NCBI GenBank assembly: GCA_015152465.1 | Contig: SUTX01000003.1 | Coordinates: forward strand, 1-64,000 | From: Cyanobacteria bacterium SIG31 | GTDB lineage: Bacteria > Cyanobacteriota > Vampirovibrionia > Gastranaerophilales > Gastranaerophilaceae | Length of the DNA stretch: 64,000 nt | Reading direction: 5' to 3' | Shown here: positions 1 through 8,736 of the stretch, one piece after another | Layout: each line of letters starts with the position of its first letter | Position numbering within the stretch: the stretch's first letter is position 1 | Made by a program: the position numbers and the translations under genes | Notes under the pieces: model-generated | The model's database searches: none | Seen by the model: only the letters and a program-made list of their open reading frames with translations | Told to the model about the DNA's origin: nothing

Positions 1-150
1 TTGTTGGGCAAGTGTCTTGGATTTGCTCCACGCTCGGAAAGTTTCGCAATTGAACCTTCAGTTCAAGTTTGCTCAATTTCCTCGCTATCCGAATTTCGCT
101 TCGCTCAATACGTACGCAAATCCGCTATGCCCAACTTACAAAAATACACT

Positions 151-203
151 TCCGACCAAAACGGACAAAAAATACATCCGAGCAAAACGGACAAAAAAAT
201 ACA
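151..203. repeat. Two-copy tandem repeat, about 26 bp unit
   Basis: Two adjacent near-identical units (151-176 and 177-203) share the core CAAAACGGACAAAAAA and ATACA; a partial third copy lies just before at about 138-149. The region is non-coding and lies downstream of the tRNA-Ser terminator on the minus strand. The rest of 1-210 holds no gene I can support. Confidence 0.6.
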
Positions 204-213
204 CCCTGCCAAC

Positions 214-235
214 AAAAAAGTCCCTTTCGGGACTT
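214..235 (-). terminator. Intrinsic terminator of tRNA-Ser
   Basis: Read on the minus strand, a 7-bp stem (AAGTCCC/GGGACTT) with a GAAA tetraloop is followed by a run of T. It begins three bases after the CCA end of the tRNA, as expected for a Rho-independent terminator. Confidence 0.8.
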
Positions 236-238
236 AAA

Positions 239-328
239 TGGAGGAGGAGGTGGGATTCGAACCCACGGTACGCTCGCACGTACGACGGTTTTCAAGACCG
301 CTCCAATCAACCGCTCTGGCACTCCTCC
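239..328 (-). tRNA. tRNA-Ser (anticodon UGA)
   Basis: The minus strand reads GGAGGAG at the 5' end, pairing with CTCCTCC at the 3' end. There is a D-arm region, an anticodon loop CTTGAAA with anticodon TGA, a long GC-rich variable arm typical of class II tRNAs, and a T arm GTGGG-TTCGAAT-CCCAC. The CCA end is encoded. With a 5-bp T stem and 7-bp acceptor stem the discriminator base is T (U73), whereas bacterial tRNA-Ser normally has G73. The anticodon and long variable arm make serine the clear assignment. Confidence 0.95.
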
Positions 329-461
329 AAAGTTATTCAATTGGTAACAGAATCTATATTACATAAAACATATTTTTTTGTAAAGGGGTCTAGTTTATAT
401 TTAATCAAGCATGCTAAACTCATCAATTCCATGTTATAATCTTTAAAAGGGGATTAAGGGG

Positions 462-1070
462 ATGTACGATTACTTAAAAGGGATACCTACCGATAAGAAA
501 AAAACTGATAAAGGTACTTTTCTTACCATTGAAGTTGCTGGTATTGGCTATTTGTTGGAAGTCCCTGAAAGAGATTTTATTGCAGTAAGTTCTTGCAACG
601 AAAACAATAGCAAGTTCTTTGTTTCTCTGATTCACAGAGAAGACTCAATGACTTTATTTGGTTTTTTAAACAAAGAAACTCGTGATATTTTTCAAATTCT
701 GCTTTCTGTCTCAGGAGTAGGTGCAAAAATGGCAATTGCTTTGCTTAATGAATTTGATGCTTGCGATTTAATCACATTAGTTATTGATGGAAACTTTAAA
801 GAACTTACTCGTGCTAAAGGCGTTGGACCAAAACTTGCACAAAAAATAATTCTTGAGCTCAAAGATAAATTAATGAAATCAGAACTCCCAAGAACGGCTT
901 GTACTCTGCATCAAAACCAAGCTATTACTGATGCACACTCAATTATGCTTTCGCTTGGCTATAACGAAAAAGAAATTGAAGACGCTCTTAGCAGAGTAAT
1001 TTCCACTGTAGAAGACGATTCCAATCCAGAAGAAATACTTAGAAAGGCTTTGACATGTTTATCGATGTAA
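462..1070 (+). CDS. ruvA: Holliday junction branch migration protein RuvA
   Basis: RuvA binds four-way DNA junctions as a tetramer and loads the RuvB motor during recombinational repair. The 202-residue length is normal for the family. An N-terminal OB-fold (about 1-65) is followed by two helix-hairpin-helix motifs, SVSGVGAKMAIALL and RAKGVGPKLAQKIILELKDK, which bind the DNA backbone. A C-terminal RuvB-contacting helical domain follows (about 150-200, LSLGYNEKEIEDAL). ruvB and ruvC are not next to it; it stands alone between the tRNA gene and the nucleotidase. The ATG follows an AAGGGG stretch. Confidence 0.95.
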   Translation: MYDYLKGIPTDKKKTDKGTFLTIEVAGIGYLLEVPERDFIAVSSCNENNSKFFVSLIHREDSMTLFGFLNKETRDIFQILLSVSGVGAKMAIALLNEFDACDLITLVIDGNFKELTRAKGVGPKLAQKIILELKDKLMKSELPRTACTLHQNQAITDAHSIMLSLGYNEKEIEDALSRVISTVEDDSNPEEILRKALTCLSM

Positions 1071-1147
1071 ATTATTGTAAATATTTCTTCTCGAGAGGCA
1101 ATTTTTATTTTGAGGAGTTTTGATATTAATGAAGAAAAAGGTGGTGT

Positions 1148-2740
1148 ATGAACTTTAGTATTCCAAAACTCAATATCAATATTCCAAAAGTTGTTTCTAA
1201 TAAAAACAATGAAAATAGAACTTTTTATCATCCAGCTTTCAAATCTCAATCACAAAATAAAGATTCTTTCGAGCTCTCCGTAGGATATATTAATGATACT
1301 CATGGACAAGCTAATAATATGATGCGTATTTTATCAGGAATCAAAGGGGATTTAAGGCTCTCTGCTGGTGATAATGATATTGGTGATGAAAAAAATACAG
1401 CAATTCACAAAGCTACTGTAAAATTCCTTAATCTAGCAAAAATTAAGGCATCAGCTTTTGGTAACCACGAATTAGATACAACTCAAGCAGATTTCTTAGA
1501 AAATTTAAGAAATACTGATGCCACTTATTTATCAGTTAACTTCAAAAAAGACGATGCTTGGGAAGAATTAGAAGATAACCTTGAAGAGTATGGCAGAGCA
1601 GGTTTGGATAAAGAACTAGATAATTCAATGATTGTTGAAGTAAAAGGTGAAAAAATAGGCATTGTAGGGGCTTCTCCTCAAGATATGTTAGACAGAACAA
1701 CTCACCCTCTTTATCACAAAGATTGCCATGTTGACGGACTAGAAGAAACCATTGAAGAGATTCAAGATGAAGTTGATGAGCTGAAAGAGAAAGGTATCAA
1801 TAAAATATTCTTACTTTCACATTTAGGATACAAAAAAGACCAAATTGTTGCTCAAAAAACCGAAGGAATTGACGTTATAATCGGTGGACATACCCACGAA
1901 CTAATTAAAGATATAAAATCTGGCGAAAACTTATTATATTCAAAAGCTAATGAGCCTGTAATTATTACACAAGCAGGTAAAGACGGACATTACTTCGGAG
2001 AACTAAACCTAACTTTTGATAAAAAAGGTATACTTACAAAAGCTCAAAACAATGTTGCTGAAACTAGATTATTCAGCAAAAACATGGTAAATCAATACAT
2101 CTTCAACAATATTTTAGGTGAACCTGAACACGTTGGAGTTATTGCAAAAGCTCCAGCACCACCAAAACTTTTGATTGAAGAAAATCCTCATGCAAACTTT
2201 GTATGTGATGCAATGAAAGATATCACAGATTCAGAAATAGCTATCTGGAATAACGCAGGCATTAGAAACTTTTTCCACGAAGGACTTATTGACTCTCGTG
2301 ACATAAAAGACATCGCACCATTCTTTGATAGAATCTCTGTTGCTATGATTTCAGAAAAAGCAATTGTTGATTATTTTAAAGGCGATATTAAAGCTACATA
2401 CGACAATCCTGCAAGCTATAAACCTGGGCTTTTGGCTGTTTCTGGTTTGAAATATGGTGTCAATCCGACTGAAAAGAAACTAACTTTTATGACTTATATC
2501 GACAAAAATGGCAATGAGCATCCAATTGATATTGATAACCCTCGTGAAGATAAAATGTACAAGCTCACTACTGATGAATTTATGATGTCTCATGGTGCAG
2601 ATTTCCCTATTCTTGCAACCGCAGAAGAATGTCTAGCTATTTATCCTTATGATAAAGACGTTATGACTTGTGAATACATCCGCAAGCTTAACGAGCCAAT
2701 CGTTATAAATCAAACTGGCAGAATCATTTTTGAAGGATAA
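1148..2740 (+). CDS. 5'-nucleotidase/UshA-family metallophosphoesterase
   Basis: A 530-residue protein with the two-domain layout of the bacterial 5'-nucleotidase family. The N-terminal metallophosphatase domain (about 42-300) carries the metal-binding signatures YINDTHG, SAGDNDIGD, GNHELD, LSHLGYKKD and GGHTHE. The C-terminal substrate domain (about 330-525) contains the NAGIRN and GADFP-type motifs. Members hydrolyse nucleotides or related phosphoesters, usually outside the cytoplasm, yet this protein has no signal peptide. Instead it begins with about 40 polar, probably disordered residues containing FYHPAFKS (about 26-33), a motif shared with other proteins here. The substrate cannot be told from sequence. 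The start overlaps a nine-codon reading frame (1129-1158). Confidence 0.85.
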   Translation: MNFSIPKLNINIPKVVSNKNNENRTFYHPAFKSQSQNKDSFELSVGYINDTHGQANNMMRILSGIKGDLRLSAGDNDIGDEKNTAIHKATVKFLNLAKIKASAFGNHELDTTQADFLENLRNTDATYLSVNFKKDDAWEELEDNLEEYGRAGLDKELDNSMIVEVKGEKIGIVGASPQDMLDRTTHPLYHKDCHVDGLEETIEEIQDEVDELKEKGINKIFLLSHLGYKKDQIVAQKTEGIDVIIGGHTHELIKDIKSGENLLYSKANEPVIITQAGKDGHYFGELNLTFDKKGILTKAQNNVAETRLFSKNMVNQYIFNNILGEPEHVGVIAKAPAPPKLLIEENPHANFVCDAMKDITDSEIAIWNNAGIRNFFHEGLIDSRDIKDIAPFFDRISVAMISEKAIVDYFKGDIKATYDNPASYKPGLLAVSGLKYGVNPTEKKLTFMTYIDKNGNEHPIDIDNPREDKMYKLTTDEFMMSHGADFPILATAEECLAIYPYDKDVMTCEYIRKLNEPIVINQTGRIIFEG

Positions 2741-2741
2741 A

Positions 2742-3548
2742 TTATAACAACTCATTAATAGCTTTGTGTAAATATTGGGGTAAGTCTGACGCTAAAACTG
2801 AATATTCAGTTAAATCCCTTGATGCAATCTCTCCAGTTCTTGAATGCAAATAGACACCAAGTTTTGCAGCCTCATAACATTCCATACCTTGAGCAATTAA
2901 TCCAGCAATAATACCGGCTAAAACATCACCAGAACCAGCTTTTGCTAGGGCAGAATTTCCATTTTCATTTCTATGTGTAGTCAAATCCGTATTACAAATT
3001 ATAGTCCTATGAGTCTTTAAAACCGTTATACAGTTATATTTTTCAGAAAGTTTTTTAGCAGAACTCTCAATATCTTGTAAAACTTCTTCTAACGAACAAC
3101 CTAAAAGTCGTGATGCCTCAAGCGGATGTGGAGTTATAACGGTTCCTACAGGTAACTTGTATTGCCTCTTTGATAAAATATTTAGCGCATCAGCATCCAT
3201 AACAAGAGTAGTTTCTTTTGGAAACCGCTTTAATAATTGCCTCAAAATTGCTTCTGAAGAAGATTTTAGACCAAGTCCACAACCGATTAAAATCACATTA
3301 TAATTGTTAAGTTTTTTTAAGCAGTCTCTTTGGTTTATATAAACAGCTTCAGGGAGTATCGCTGACACAGAGCGAATTACATCCCTCGTTGAGGCCAAAG
3401 CAGAATACCCCGCCCCAACTTTCAATGAACTTATAGTTGATAAATATGCAGCGCCAACATAGTTTTCTGAGCCACAAATATTTAGAACTTTTCCAAAAGT
3501 CCCTTTATTTGAATTTTGTTCTCTTATTGGCATTTTATAGTCTTGCAT
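2742..3548 (-). CDS. nnrD: ADP/ATP-dependent NAD(P)H-hydrate dehydratase
   Basis: The protein repairs hydrated NAD(P)H (NADHX) back to NAD(P)H using a nucleoside phosphate. The 268-residue ribokinase-like fold shows GTFGKVLNICGSENYVGAA near the N-terminus, DADALN, ITPHPLEASRLLG and the catalytic loop NSALAKAGSGDVLAGIIAG. It corresponds to the C-terminal half of the YjeF/Nnr fusion; the epimerase half (NnrE) is absent and not nearby. It is the last gene of a tight minus-strand cluster after trmL (5-bp gap). A second in-frame ATG lies five codons downstream. Confidence 0.92.
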   Translation of the reverse strand: MQDYKMPIREQNSNKGTFGKVLNICGSENYVGAAYLSTISSLKVGAGYSALASTRDVIRSVSAILPEAVYINQRDCLKKLNNYNVILIGCGLGLKSSSEAILRQLLKRFPKETTLVMDADALNILSKRQYKLPVGTVITPHPLEASRLLGCSLEEVLQDIESSAKKLSEKYNCITVLKTHRTIICNTDLTTHRNENGNSALAKAGSGDVLAGIIAGLIAQGMECYEAAKLGVYLHSRTGEIASRDLTEYSVLASDLPQYLHKAINELL

Positions 3549-3553
3549 AAATA

Positions 3554-4003
3554 TTACAAACCTAGCTGACGAACATGCTCATACGCTACTATTGCTACTG
3601 AATTTGAAAGATTCAAACTTCTTTGACCTTCTTGCATTGGTATAGTTAAAGCCGTATCTGATGTAACGTACTCGGCTGGCAAACCTCTTGACTCTGGACC
3701 AAAAACAATAAAATCTCCCTCATCAAATTTGATATCAGTATATTTTCTTTTCGTCTTTGTAGTTAGATAATAAAATTTAGCACCTTGATTAGCTTCAAAC
3801 AATTCTTCCATTGTATTAACCTTGTGGATATCTACACTATCCCAGTAGTCCAATCCAGCACGTTTAGTATATTTATCAGACAAAGAAAAGCCTAGTTTGC
3901 CAACAAGGTACAACGACGCACCAATACAAGCACAAAGCCTAGCAATATTTCCTGTATTTTGAGGAATTTCAGGTTCGTATAAAACAATGTTTAACTTAGC
4001 CAT
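3554..4003 (-). CDS. trmL: tRNA (cytidine/uridine-34 2'-O)-methyltransferase TrmL
   Basis: A single-domain SPOUT methyltransferase that methylates the ribose of the wobble base in tRNA-Leu isoacceptors using S-adenosylmethionine. The 149-residue length is typical. The N-terminal motif YEPEIPQNTGNIARLCAC, the knot motif FGPESRGLP and the C-terminal IPMQEGQRSLNLSNSVAI, which forms the cofactor-binding trefoil knot, are all present. It starts 2 bp after the end of the pgsA-like gene, so the two are probably co-transcribed. Confidence 0.93.
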   Translation of the reverse strand: MAKLNIVLYEPEIPQNTGNIARLCACIGASLYLVGKLGFSLSDKYTKRAGLDYWDSVDIHKVNTMEELFEANQGAKFYYLTTKTKRKYTDIKFDEGDFIVFGPESRGLPAEYVTSDTALTIPMQEGQRSLNLSNSVAIVAYEHVRQLGL

Positions 4004-4005
4004 AA

Positions 4006-4593
4006 TTATTTCTTTTCAAATAAATATTTTGCTTCAATAATAACAGGTAAACCTCTTACTACGCAGAAAACTATTGCAAATACAGCTGACCAGTAACCGA
4101 TATTCCATACGACATCAGCATTTGGACAAACAGGAATTTTTGCAGCTACAATTAAAACAAAAGCTACAACTTTTGCAACAGCATAGCTTATTCTCATAAA
4201 TCTTGAGCCTGTTATGAATTTACAAATTGGATTAACCTGCATTCCAAAAGGTGTTAGACCTTGCTCCATAGCGGCACTTCTTATTGTATCAGTTATAAAG
4301 CCTCTTGTAATTGCAATAAGTGGGAATAATATATTTATCCAACCCATAACTGCAAAAAGAATCCAATATGTGTTTTCAACAATTCTGTCACCCATAATAT
4401 CAAGCAATGCGCCAAACTTAGATTCTTCATTAAACTTTCTTGCAACATAGCCATCAACACCATCAAGTGCAAATGCAATTATTGTCAAGATTAGTGCCCA
4501 TATATAAGCAACAGTGTCACCTTCGCAAGCATAAATTAAGTATGCTGCATAAAACATTACAAAAATTCTAAATATTGAAATAAAATTTGCCAT
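4006..4593 (-). CDS. pgsA: CDP-alcohol phosphatidyltransferase (PgsA-like)
   Basis: An integral membrane enzyme that transfers a phosphatidyl group from CDP-diacylglycerol to an alcohol; glycerol-3-phosphate (PgsA) is the commonest use, but another alcohol cannot be excluded. The complete family motif D-G-V-D-G-Y-V-A-R with the downstream G-ALL-D-IMG-D residues is visible, and several hydrophobic helices span the rest. I place the start at the ATG at 4593, giving MANFISIFRIF, which matches the family N-terminus. An in-frame GTG at 4623 would add ten charged residues and cannot be excluded. First gene of the pgsA-trmL-nnrD cluster. Confidence 0.82.
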   Translation of the reverse strand: MANFISIFRIFVMFYAAYLIYACEGDTVAYIWALILTIIAFALDGVDGYVARKFNEESKFGALLDIMGDRIVENTYWILFAVMGWINILFPLIAITRGFITDTIRSAAMEQGLTPFGMQVNPICKFITGSRFMRISYAVAKVVAFVLIVAAKIPVCPNADVVWNIGYWSAVFAIVFCVVRGLPVIIEAKYLFEKK

Positions 4594-4625
4594 TTTTTCT
4601 TTTTCAACCTTTGGACGGGACACAT

Positions 4626-4783
4626 TCCGTTTCTACTACTAACTTATATTATTATTCCAAGTGTCCCTTTGGAACAAACTGCCAGCAGGTACGCGCCGGT
4701 AGATTTTATAGATTTTCTCCCTCTCATTGTGGTGAGGTGTCAACCAACCCCGATACTACACTTAATAAAAATACAGTTACCCA
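4626..4783. repeat. GC-richer intergenic segment, possible dispersed repeat
   Basis: This 158-bp gap between the pgsA-like gene and the Gfo/Idh gene is clearly richer in G and C than its surroundings. It holds short inverted repeats, for example GGGACAC just upstream (4618-4624) against GTGTCCC at about 4660, and CTCA/TGAG around 4725-4738. I see no convincing coding region or known RNA. It may be a decayed dispersed element; genome-wide comparison would be needed. Confidence 0.3.
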
Positions 4784-5782
4784 CTAGCCTTTCATTCTTG
4801 AAAGAGCAAAATCTTTTTGGTTAAGCTGTTCAAGCTTAGAACCCATCATTATTTTTTCTGCTTCTTCTAATATCTTTGTAACAGTGTATCCATTTTCTCC
4901 ATCAGAACGAGCTTTTTGGCCAGCTTCACAACAGTGAACAAAATGCTGACATTCTAACTTAAGAGGCTCAATTTCTAAGTAATCAAGCGGATAATCTTGT
5001 GTGTTTGCAGGAATAAAGTTATCATATACTTTTAACTTATTCTCTGGCAAAGTATCATCAAATATAGCTGTCGCTTTTGTTCCTCTAACTAGTAAAGTTA
5101 CGTGTTTTTGAGGAGTAATCCAGCTATCAGAAATCTGCCCAATCATTCCGCCTTCAAATTCAATTGTTAAATGCGTGATATCCATGATTTCATTTCTGTC
5201 AGAAGAACAACCTACAGCAGATATAACTCTTATAGGTTCCTTTCCTGTTGTATAAGCTATCATAGATAAATCATGTGGTGCTAAATCCCACATAACACTA
5301 CGGTCGTTCTTATGATAATTTACATTCAATCTATCACTTTGTGCATAAACTAGCTCACCTAAAGCCCCTTCTTCAATTAACATTTTCAATCTGTTAACAG
5401 CTGGGTGGTATAGCAACAAGTGACCAACCATTAATACCAAACCCTTTTCTTCAGCCAATTCGGTTAAAACTTTTGCTTCTTCTGCAACAGTAGAAATCGG
5501 TTTCTCAACATAAACATTTTTGCCAGCTTCAAGCATTGCTTTAACTAACTTAAAGTGTGTATGACTTGGCGTTACAATTGCAACTCCTGTTATTGAACTA
5601 TCATTAATGATGTCACTAAAATCTTTTGTAACTCTTACGCCAGGAAACTGTTCCTTAATCGTTTTGTGTACTTCTTCGTCTAAATCACACACAATATCTA
5701 ATACATTAAGGTTATAGAAATTACGGACGATATTTTTCCCCCACATTCCAAACCCAACAACTGCAATCTTTTGTTCTTTCAT
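4784..5782 (-). CDS. Gfo/Idh/MocA-family oxidoreductase, likely nucleotide-sugar dehydrogenase
   Basis: A 332-residue NAD(P)-dependent sugar dehydrogenase. An N-terminal Rossmann fold (IAVVGFGMWGKN) is followed by the family hallmark EKP (in VYVEKPIS) and a probable catalytic histidine in WDLAPHDLSM. The overall pattern resembles WbpB/WlbA-type enzymes that oxidise C3 of UDP-N-acetylglucosaminuronate during surface-polysaccharide synthesis. The partner step in that pathway is a DegT-family aminotransferase, and one exists at 49877-50995. The specific substrate is inference. It is transcribed alone, divergently from the LysM gene. Confidence 0.8.
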   Translation of the reverse strand: MKEQKIAVVGFGMWGKNIVRNFYNLNVLDIVCDLDEEVHKTIKEQFPGVRVTKDFSDIINDSSITGVAIVTPSHTHFKLVKAMLEAGKNVYVEKPISTVAEEAKVLTELAEEKGLVLMVGHLLLYHPAVNRLKMLIEEGALGELVYAQSDRLNVNYHKNDRSVMWDLAPHDLSMIAYTTGKEPIRVISAVGCSSDRNEIMDITHLTIEFEGGMIGQISDSWITPQKHVTLLVRGTKATAIFDDTLPENKLKVYDNFIPANTQDYPLDYLEIEPLKLECQHFVHCCEAGQKARSDGENGYTVTKILEEAEKIMMGSKLEQLNQKDFALSRMKG

Positions 5783-5949
5783 ACCTACTCTTTCCTTATC
5801 TGATAGAAATATTATATTACAATGTTTTTTTTTAGTAAAGCCAAAGAATAAACAGCTATTTAATCATGCCTTTTTCTTAATAAAAATTAATAAATCTTAT
5901 GGTCAATTGATATAATTACAATTTTGTGTTAATTTTGTACTATATGGTA

Positions 5950-5961
5950 GGGGTAATATAC
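5950..5961 (+). promoter_or_regulatory. Shared upstream 12-mer GGGGTAATATAC
   Basis: This 12-bp string, 20 bp before the LysM-protein start, recurs exactly at 11044-11055 upstream of the response regulator gene. Both copies lie in non-coding DNA shortly before a start codon. Its role (operator, promoter part or chance) is unknown. Confidence 0.3.
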
Positions 5962-5981
5962 CGTCAAGCGATAGAGGAAAT

Positions 5982-6533
5982 ATGAAAAGTACAACACTAA
6001 GAAGATCAAATATCACAAGAGAAAAAGTTGCAATGATGGAGTCTTTGTCTCGTTACAACAGACAACATCAAGATGAAGATTTTTATAAATCACAGAATAA
6101 AACTCGTGAGTTAGATGTTCTATGGCAATCATTTGGTGTTAAACCGCAGAAGAATGAAAAAGCTCCACAAGTTTATTTTGTTACAGGTTTAATTCTTGGT
6201 GTTATTGCAACTCTTGCTATAACAACTGTTGTTAGCTTACTAATCAATTTATCTACACCTAAAGACGAATTGGTTATCCCTAAAAAGCAAGCTATAGAAT
6301 CAGCAGGAAAATTTTCTTTCATACCAGCTGACAGCGCTGCAGTCAAATCTTCTCCTGTAACTCTTTCTAATGAAGAGTACACAGTTAAAGAGGGTGACAC
6401 ACTAGAAAGTATCGTTATCAGATTTTACGGTTCTTTTGACATGAGTAAAGTTAATGCTATTCAATCAACAAACAAAATGGCTAACCCAAATGCTTTATCA
6501 ATTGGTCAAAAGTTAATTATTCCGATGAATTAA
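5982..6533 (+). CDS. Membrane-anchored LysM-domain protein
   Basis: A 183-residue protein with a cytoplasmic N-terminal stretch rich in charged residues (1-60), one membrane helix (about 64-88, VYFVTGLILGVIATLAITTV), a short linker, and a C-terminal LysM domain (about 130-182, YTVKEGDTLESIVIRFYG to LSIGQKLIIPM). LysM domains bind N-acetylglucosamine polymers, so the protein probably touches peptidoglycan from the inner membrane. It has no catalytic domain. radA begins 4 bp after its stop, so the two are likely one transcript. Confidence 0.8.
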   Translation: MKSTTLRRSNITREKVAMMESLSRYNRQHQDEDFYKSQNKTRELDVLWQSFGVKPQKNEKAPQVYFVTGLILGVIATLAITTVVSLLINLSTPKDELVIPKKQAIESAGKFSFIPADSAAVKSSPVTLSNEEYTVKEGDTLESIVIRFYGSFDMSKVNAIQSTNKMANPNALSIGQKLIIPMN

Positions 6534-6537
6534 GAAT

Positions 6538-7899
6538 ATGGCAAAAGTAAAATCTAAATACATCTGTCAAACCTGTGGTTATGAATCAACCGGATATCTT
6601 GGAAAATGTCCTGAGTGTGGTTCTTGGTCATCTTTTGTTGAAGAAATTTTAGCTTCAGAGTCTAAAACAACAATCGATTTGCCCGATAAAAACCCACCTC
6701 AAAAGCTTTCTGAAATTGAGATGAATTCAGAGATTCGTTTATCAACAAAAATTAGTGAATTCGACAGAGTATTAGGCGGAGGAATCGTTCAAGGTTCTCT
6801 TGTTCTTATTGCGGGAGATCCTGGCATAGGTAAGTCTACAATACTTCTACAAACAAGTGGCGAATTGTGCAAAAATAATAAAAAAGTTTTATATATTTCT
6901 GCAGAAGAATCTGCAAGCCAAATCAAATTGAGGGCAGAGCGTTTGGGAGTAGAATCTGATAACCTTTATATTTACCCACAAACCAATTTTGAATTAATAA
7001 AAAAACATATTGAAGAAATGGCACCTGATTTGGTTATAGTTGATAGCATACAAGCTATTTATACTTCCACAATACAAAGCTCAGCTGGGAGTGTTTCACA
7101 AATAAGAGAATGTTGTAATTCTTTAATGTCGATAGCTAAAACAAACAACATTTCAATCATTGTAATCGGTCACGTCACAAAAGAGGGTAACATTGCAGGG
7201 CCAAAAGTTTTAGAACACATGGTTGACACAGTTATTCAATTTGAGGGTGATAAATATAAAACATATCGAATCTTACGTTCAATAAAAAACAGATTCGGAA
7301 ACACCTCAGAAGTCGGAATTTTTGAAATGAGTTCAAAAGGACTTACCGAAGTTGTAAACCCCTCTGAATTATTCTTAAAAGAATATAACCAAACTCAGAC
7401 ACCTGGCAGTACTATAATTGTTACAAGCGAAGGCACTAGACCATTACTCGTTGAAATTCAAGCTCTTGTTGGCACAACTCCATATCCAACACCTCGAAGA
7501 GTTGCTAACGGCGTTGATGTTAGCAGAGTCCTACAAATACTTGCAGTATTAGAAAAAAGAATTGGACTTAACCTTTCTAAGCAAGACGTTTATGTTAATG
7601 TAATCGGTGGCATTGACGTTTCAGAACCAGCAGCAGACTTAGGTATTGCTCTAGCAATTATTACCTGTGTCCGAGATGTTATTTTTGATTCTCATACAGC
7701 TATTGTCGGTGAAATTGGTTTATCTGGTGAAATAAGAGCAGTAAACCACATAGACAAACGTATTACTGAAGCTCAGAAGCTTGGTTTTAAACGTATTATT
7801 ATTCCAGAAGCAAACGAAATTTCTAACGACATTAAAGGTATAGAAGTCCTAAAAGTTAAAAGAATAATCGAAGCCATAACACGGGCAGTCACTAAATGA
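6538..7899 (+). CDS. radA: DNA repair protein RadA
   Basis: RadA (Sms) is a RecA-like hexameric helicase that aids branch migration in recombination. All hallmark parts are present in 453 residues. These are an N-terminal C4 zinc finger (CQTCG and CPECG, residues 10-28), a Walker A motif GDPGIGKST (93-101), the RadA-specific KNRFG motif near residue 255, and a C-terminal Lon-protease-like domain (about 350-450) that lacks protease function in this family. The next gene overlaps it by 4 bp. Confidence 0.96.
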   Translation: MAKVKSKYICQTCGYESTGYLGKCPECGSWSSFVEEILASESKTTIDLPDKNPPQKLSEIEMNSEIRLSTKISEFDRVLGGGIVQGSLVLIAGDPGIGKSTILLQTSGELCKNNKKVLYISAEESASQIKLRAERLGVESDNLYIYPQTNFELIKKHIEEMAPDLVIVDSIQAIYTSTIQSSAGSVSQIRECCNSLMSIAKTNNISIIVIGHVTKEGNIAGPKVLEHMVDTVIQFEGDKYKTYRILRSIKNRFGNTSEVGIFEMSSKGLTEVVNPSELFLKEYNQTQTPGSTIIVTSEGTRPLLVEIQALVGTTPYPTPRRVANGVDVSRVLQILAVLEKRIGLNLSKQDVYVNVIGGIDVSEPAADLGIALAIITCVRDVIFDSHTAIVGEIGLSGEIRAVNHIDKRITEAQKLGFKRIIIPEANEISNDIKGIEVLKVKRIIEAITRAVTK

Positions 7900-8735
7900 T
7901 AATTGATTCACATGTACATTACGGTAACTCTTTGTGGGGAAACTTTTCGCCAGAAGATTTAATAAATATCATTGGCGAAAATATTGAATTTGCAATATGT
8001 TCAAATTTAGAGGGAATTGATTCTCCTAATTTTAAATTTGAACTTGAGTGTAACGAACAAATGTTAGAAACAGCTAAAAAATTTCCAAAACTAAAGCCTT
8101 TGTATGTTTGTCAGCCAAACTTAACTGAAAACATAGAAATAGCTAAAGAGTTTTTAAAGAATCATTCTGAATTCATTGGACTTAAAATACATCCTGAATG
8201 CATGAAATTGCCTGCTGATAGTGAAAAATATAACAAATACTTAGAACTCGCTCGAGAATTTAAAAAACCATGTTTATACCATTCTGGGCATATTAAATCA
8301 AGATTTTCTTCTCCAAAACTCATATATAAAAAAGCTCAAGAATTTCCTGATGTACCAATAATTTTAGGGCATTTATCTACTGGGCCAAAAGAATCACATA
8401 TAGAAGCAATAAACATCTTATTGGATTCCATTGAAAATGAAAAAGCAACACTATATGTAGATACCTCTTGGATAGATTTTGCGTATGAAAAACTCAACGA
8501 AAGTTACGAAGATACTATTATGTTAATTGAAGCCTTAAAAAATACAACAAAAGGCGATTTCACTAACAGGATTTTGTGGGCTTCAGATTCTCCTGTTGGG
8601 AAATTTAATCAAGATAAAAAATCTTACGCCTATAACATACAAGTATTTAAATCAAGAATCAAGGAACATTTCCAAGATGAAACTTTGCTAAAAAACCTTT
8701 TGTCAAAAAACGCAAAAAATTTATATAATATTTAA
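7896..8735 (+). CDS. Amidohydrolase-family metal-dependent hydrolase
   Basis: A 279-residue TIM-barrel hydrolase of the amidohydrolase-2 type. The metal-binding HxH is at the very N-terminus (IDSHVHYG). Further likely ligands and catalytic residues are GLKIHPE, CLYHSGH, ILGHLSTG and the late aspartate in ILWASDSP. The natural substrate is unknown; relatives include decarboxylases and deacylases. The start ATG overlaps the radA stop (ATGA), implying translational coupling, though I know of no functional link to RadA. Confidence 0.75.
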   Translation: MIIDSHVHYGNSLWGNFSPEDLINIIGENIEFAICSNLEGIDSPNFKFELECNEQMLETAKKFPKLKPLYVCQPNLTENIEIAKEFLKNHSEFIGLKIHPECMKLPADSEKYNKYLELAREFKKPCLYHSGHIKSRFSSPKLIYKKAQEFPDVPIILGHLSTGPKESHIEAINILLDSIENEKATLYVDTSWIDFAYEKLNESYEDTIMLIEALKNTTKGDFTNRILWASDSPVGKFNQDKKSYAYNIQVFKSRIKEHFQDETLLKNLLSKNAKNLYNI

Positions 8736-8736
8736 C

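Noticed and set aside
125..340. A 71-codon minus-strand frame over the tRNA
   Set aside because: It reads through the tRNA-Ser gene and its terminator and has a proline run caused by the tRNA acceptor; it is a shadow of the tRNA.
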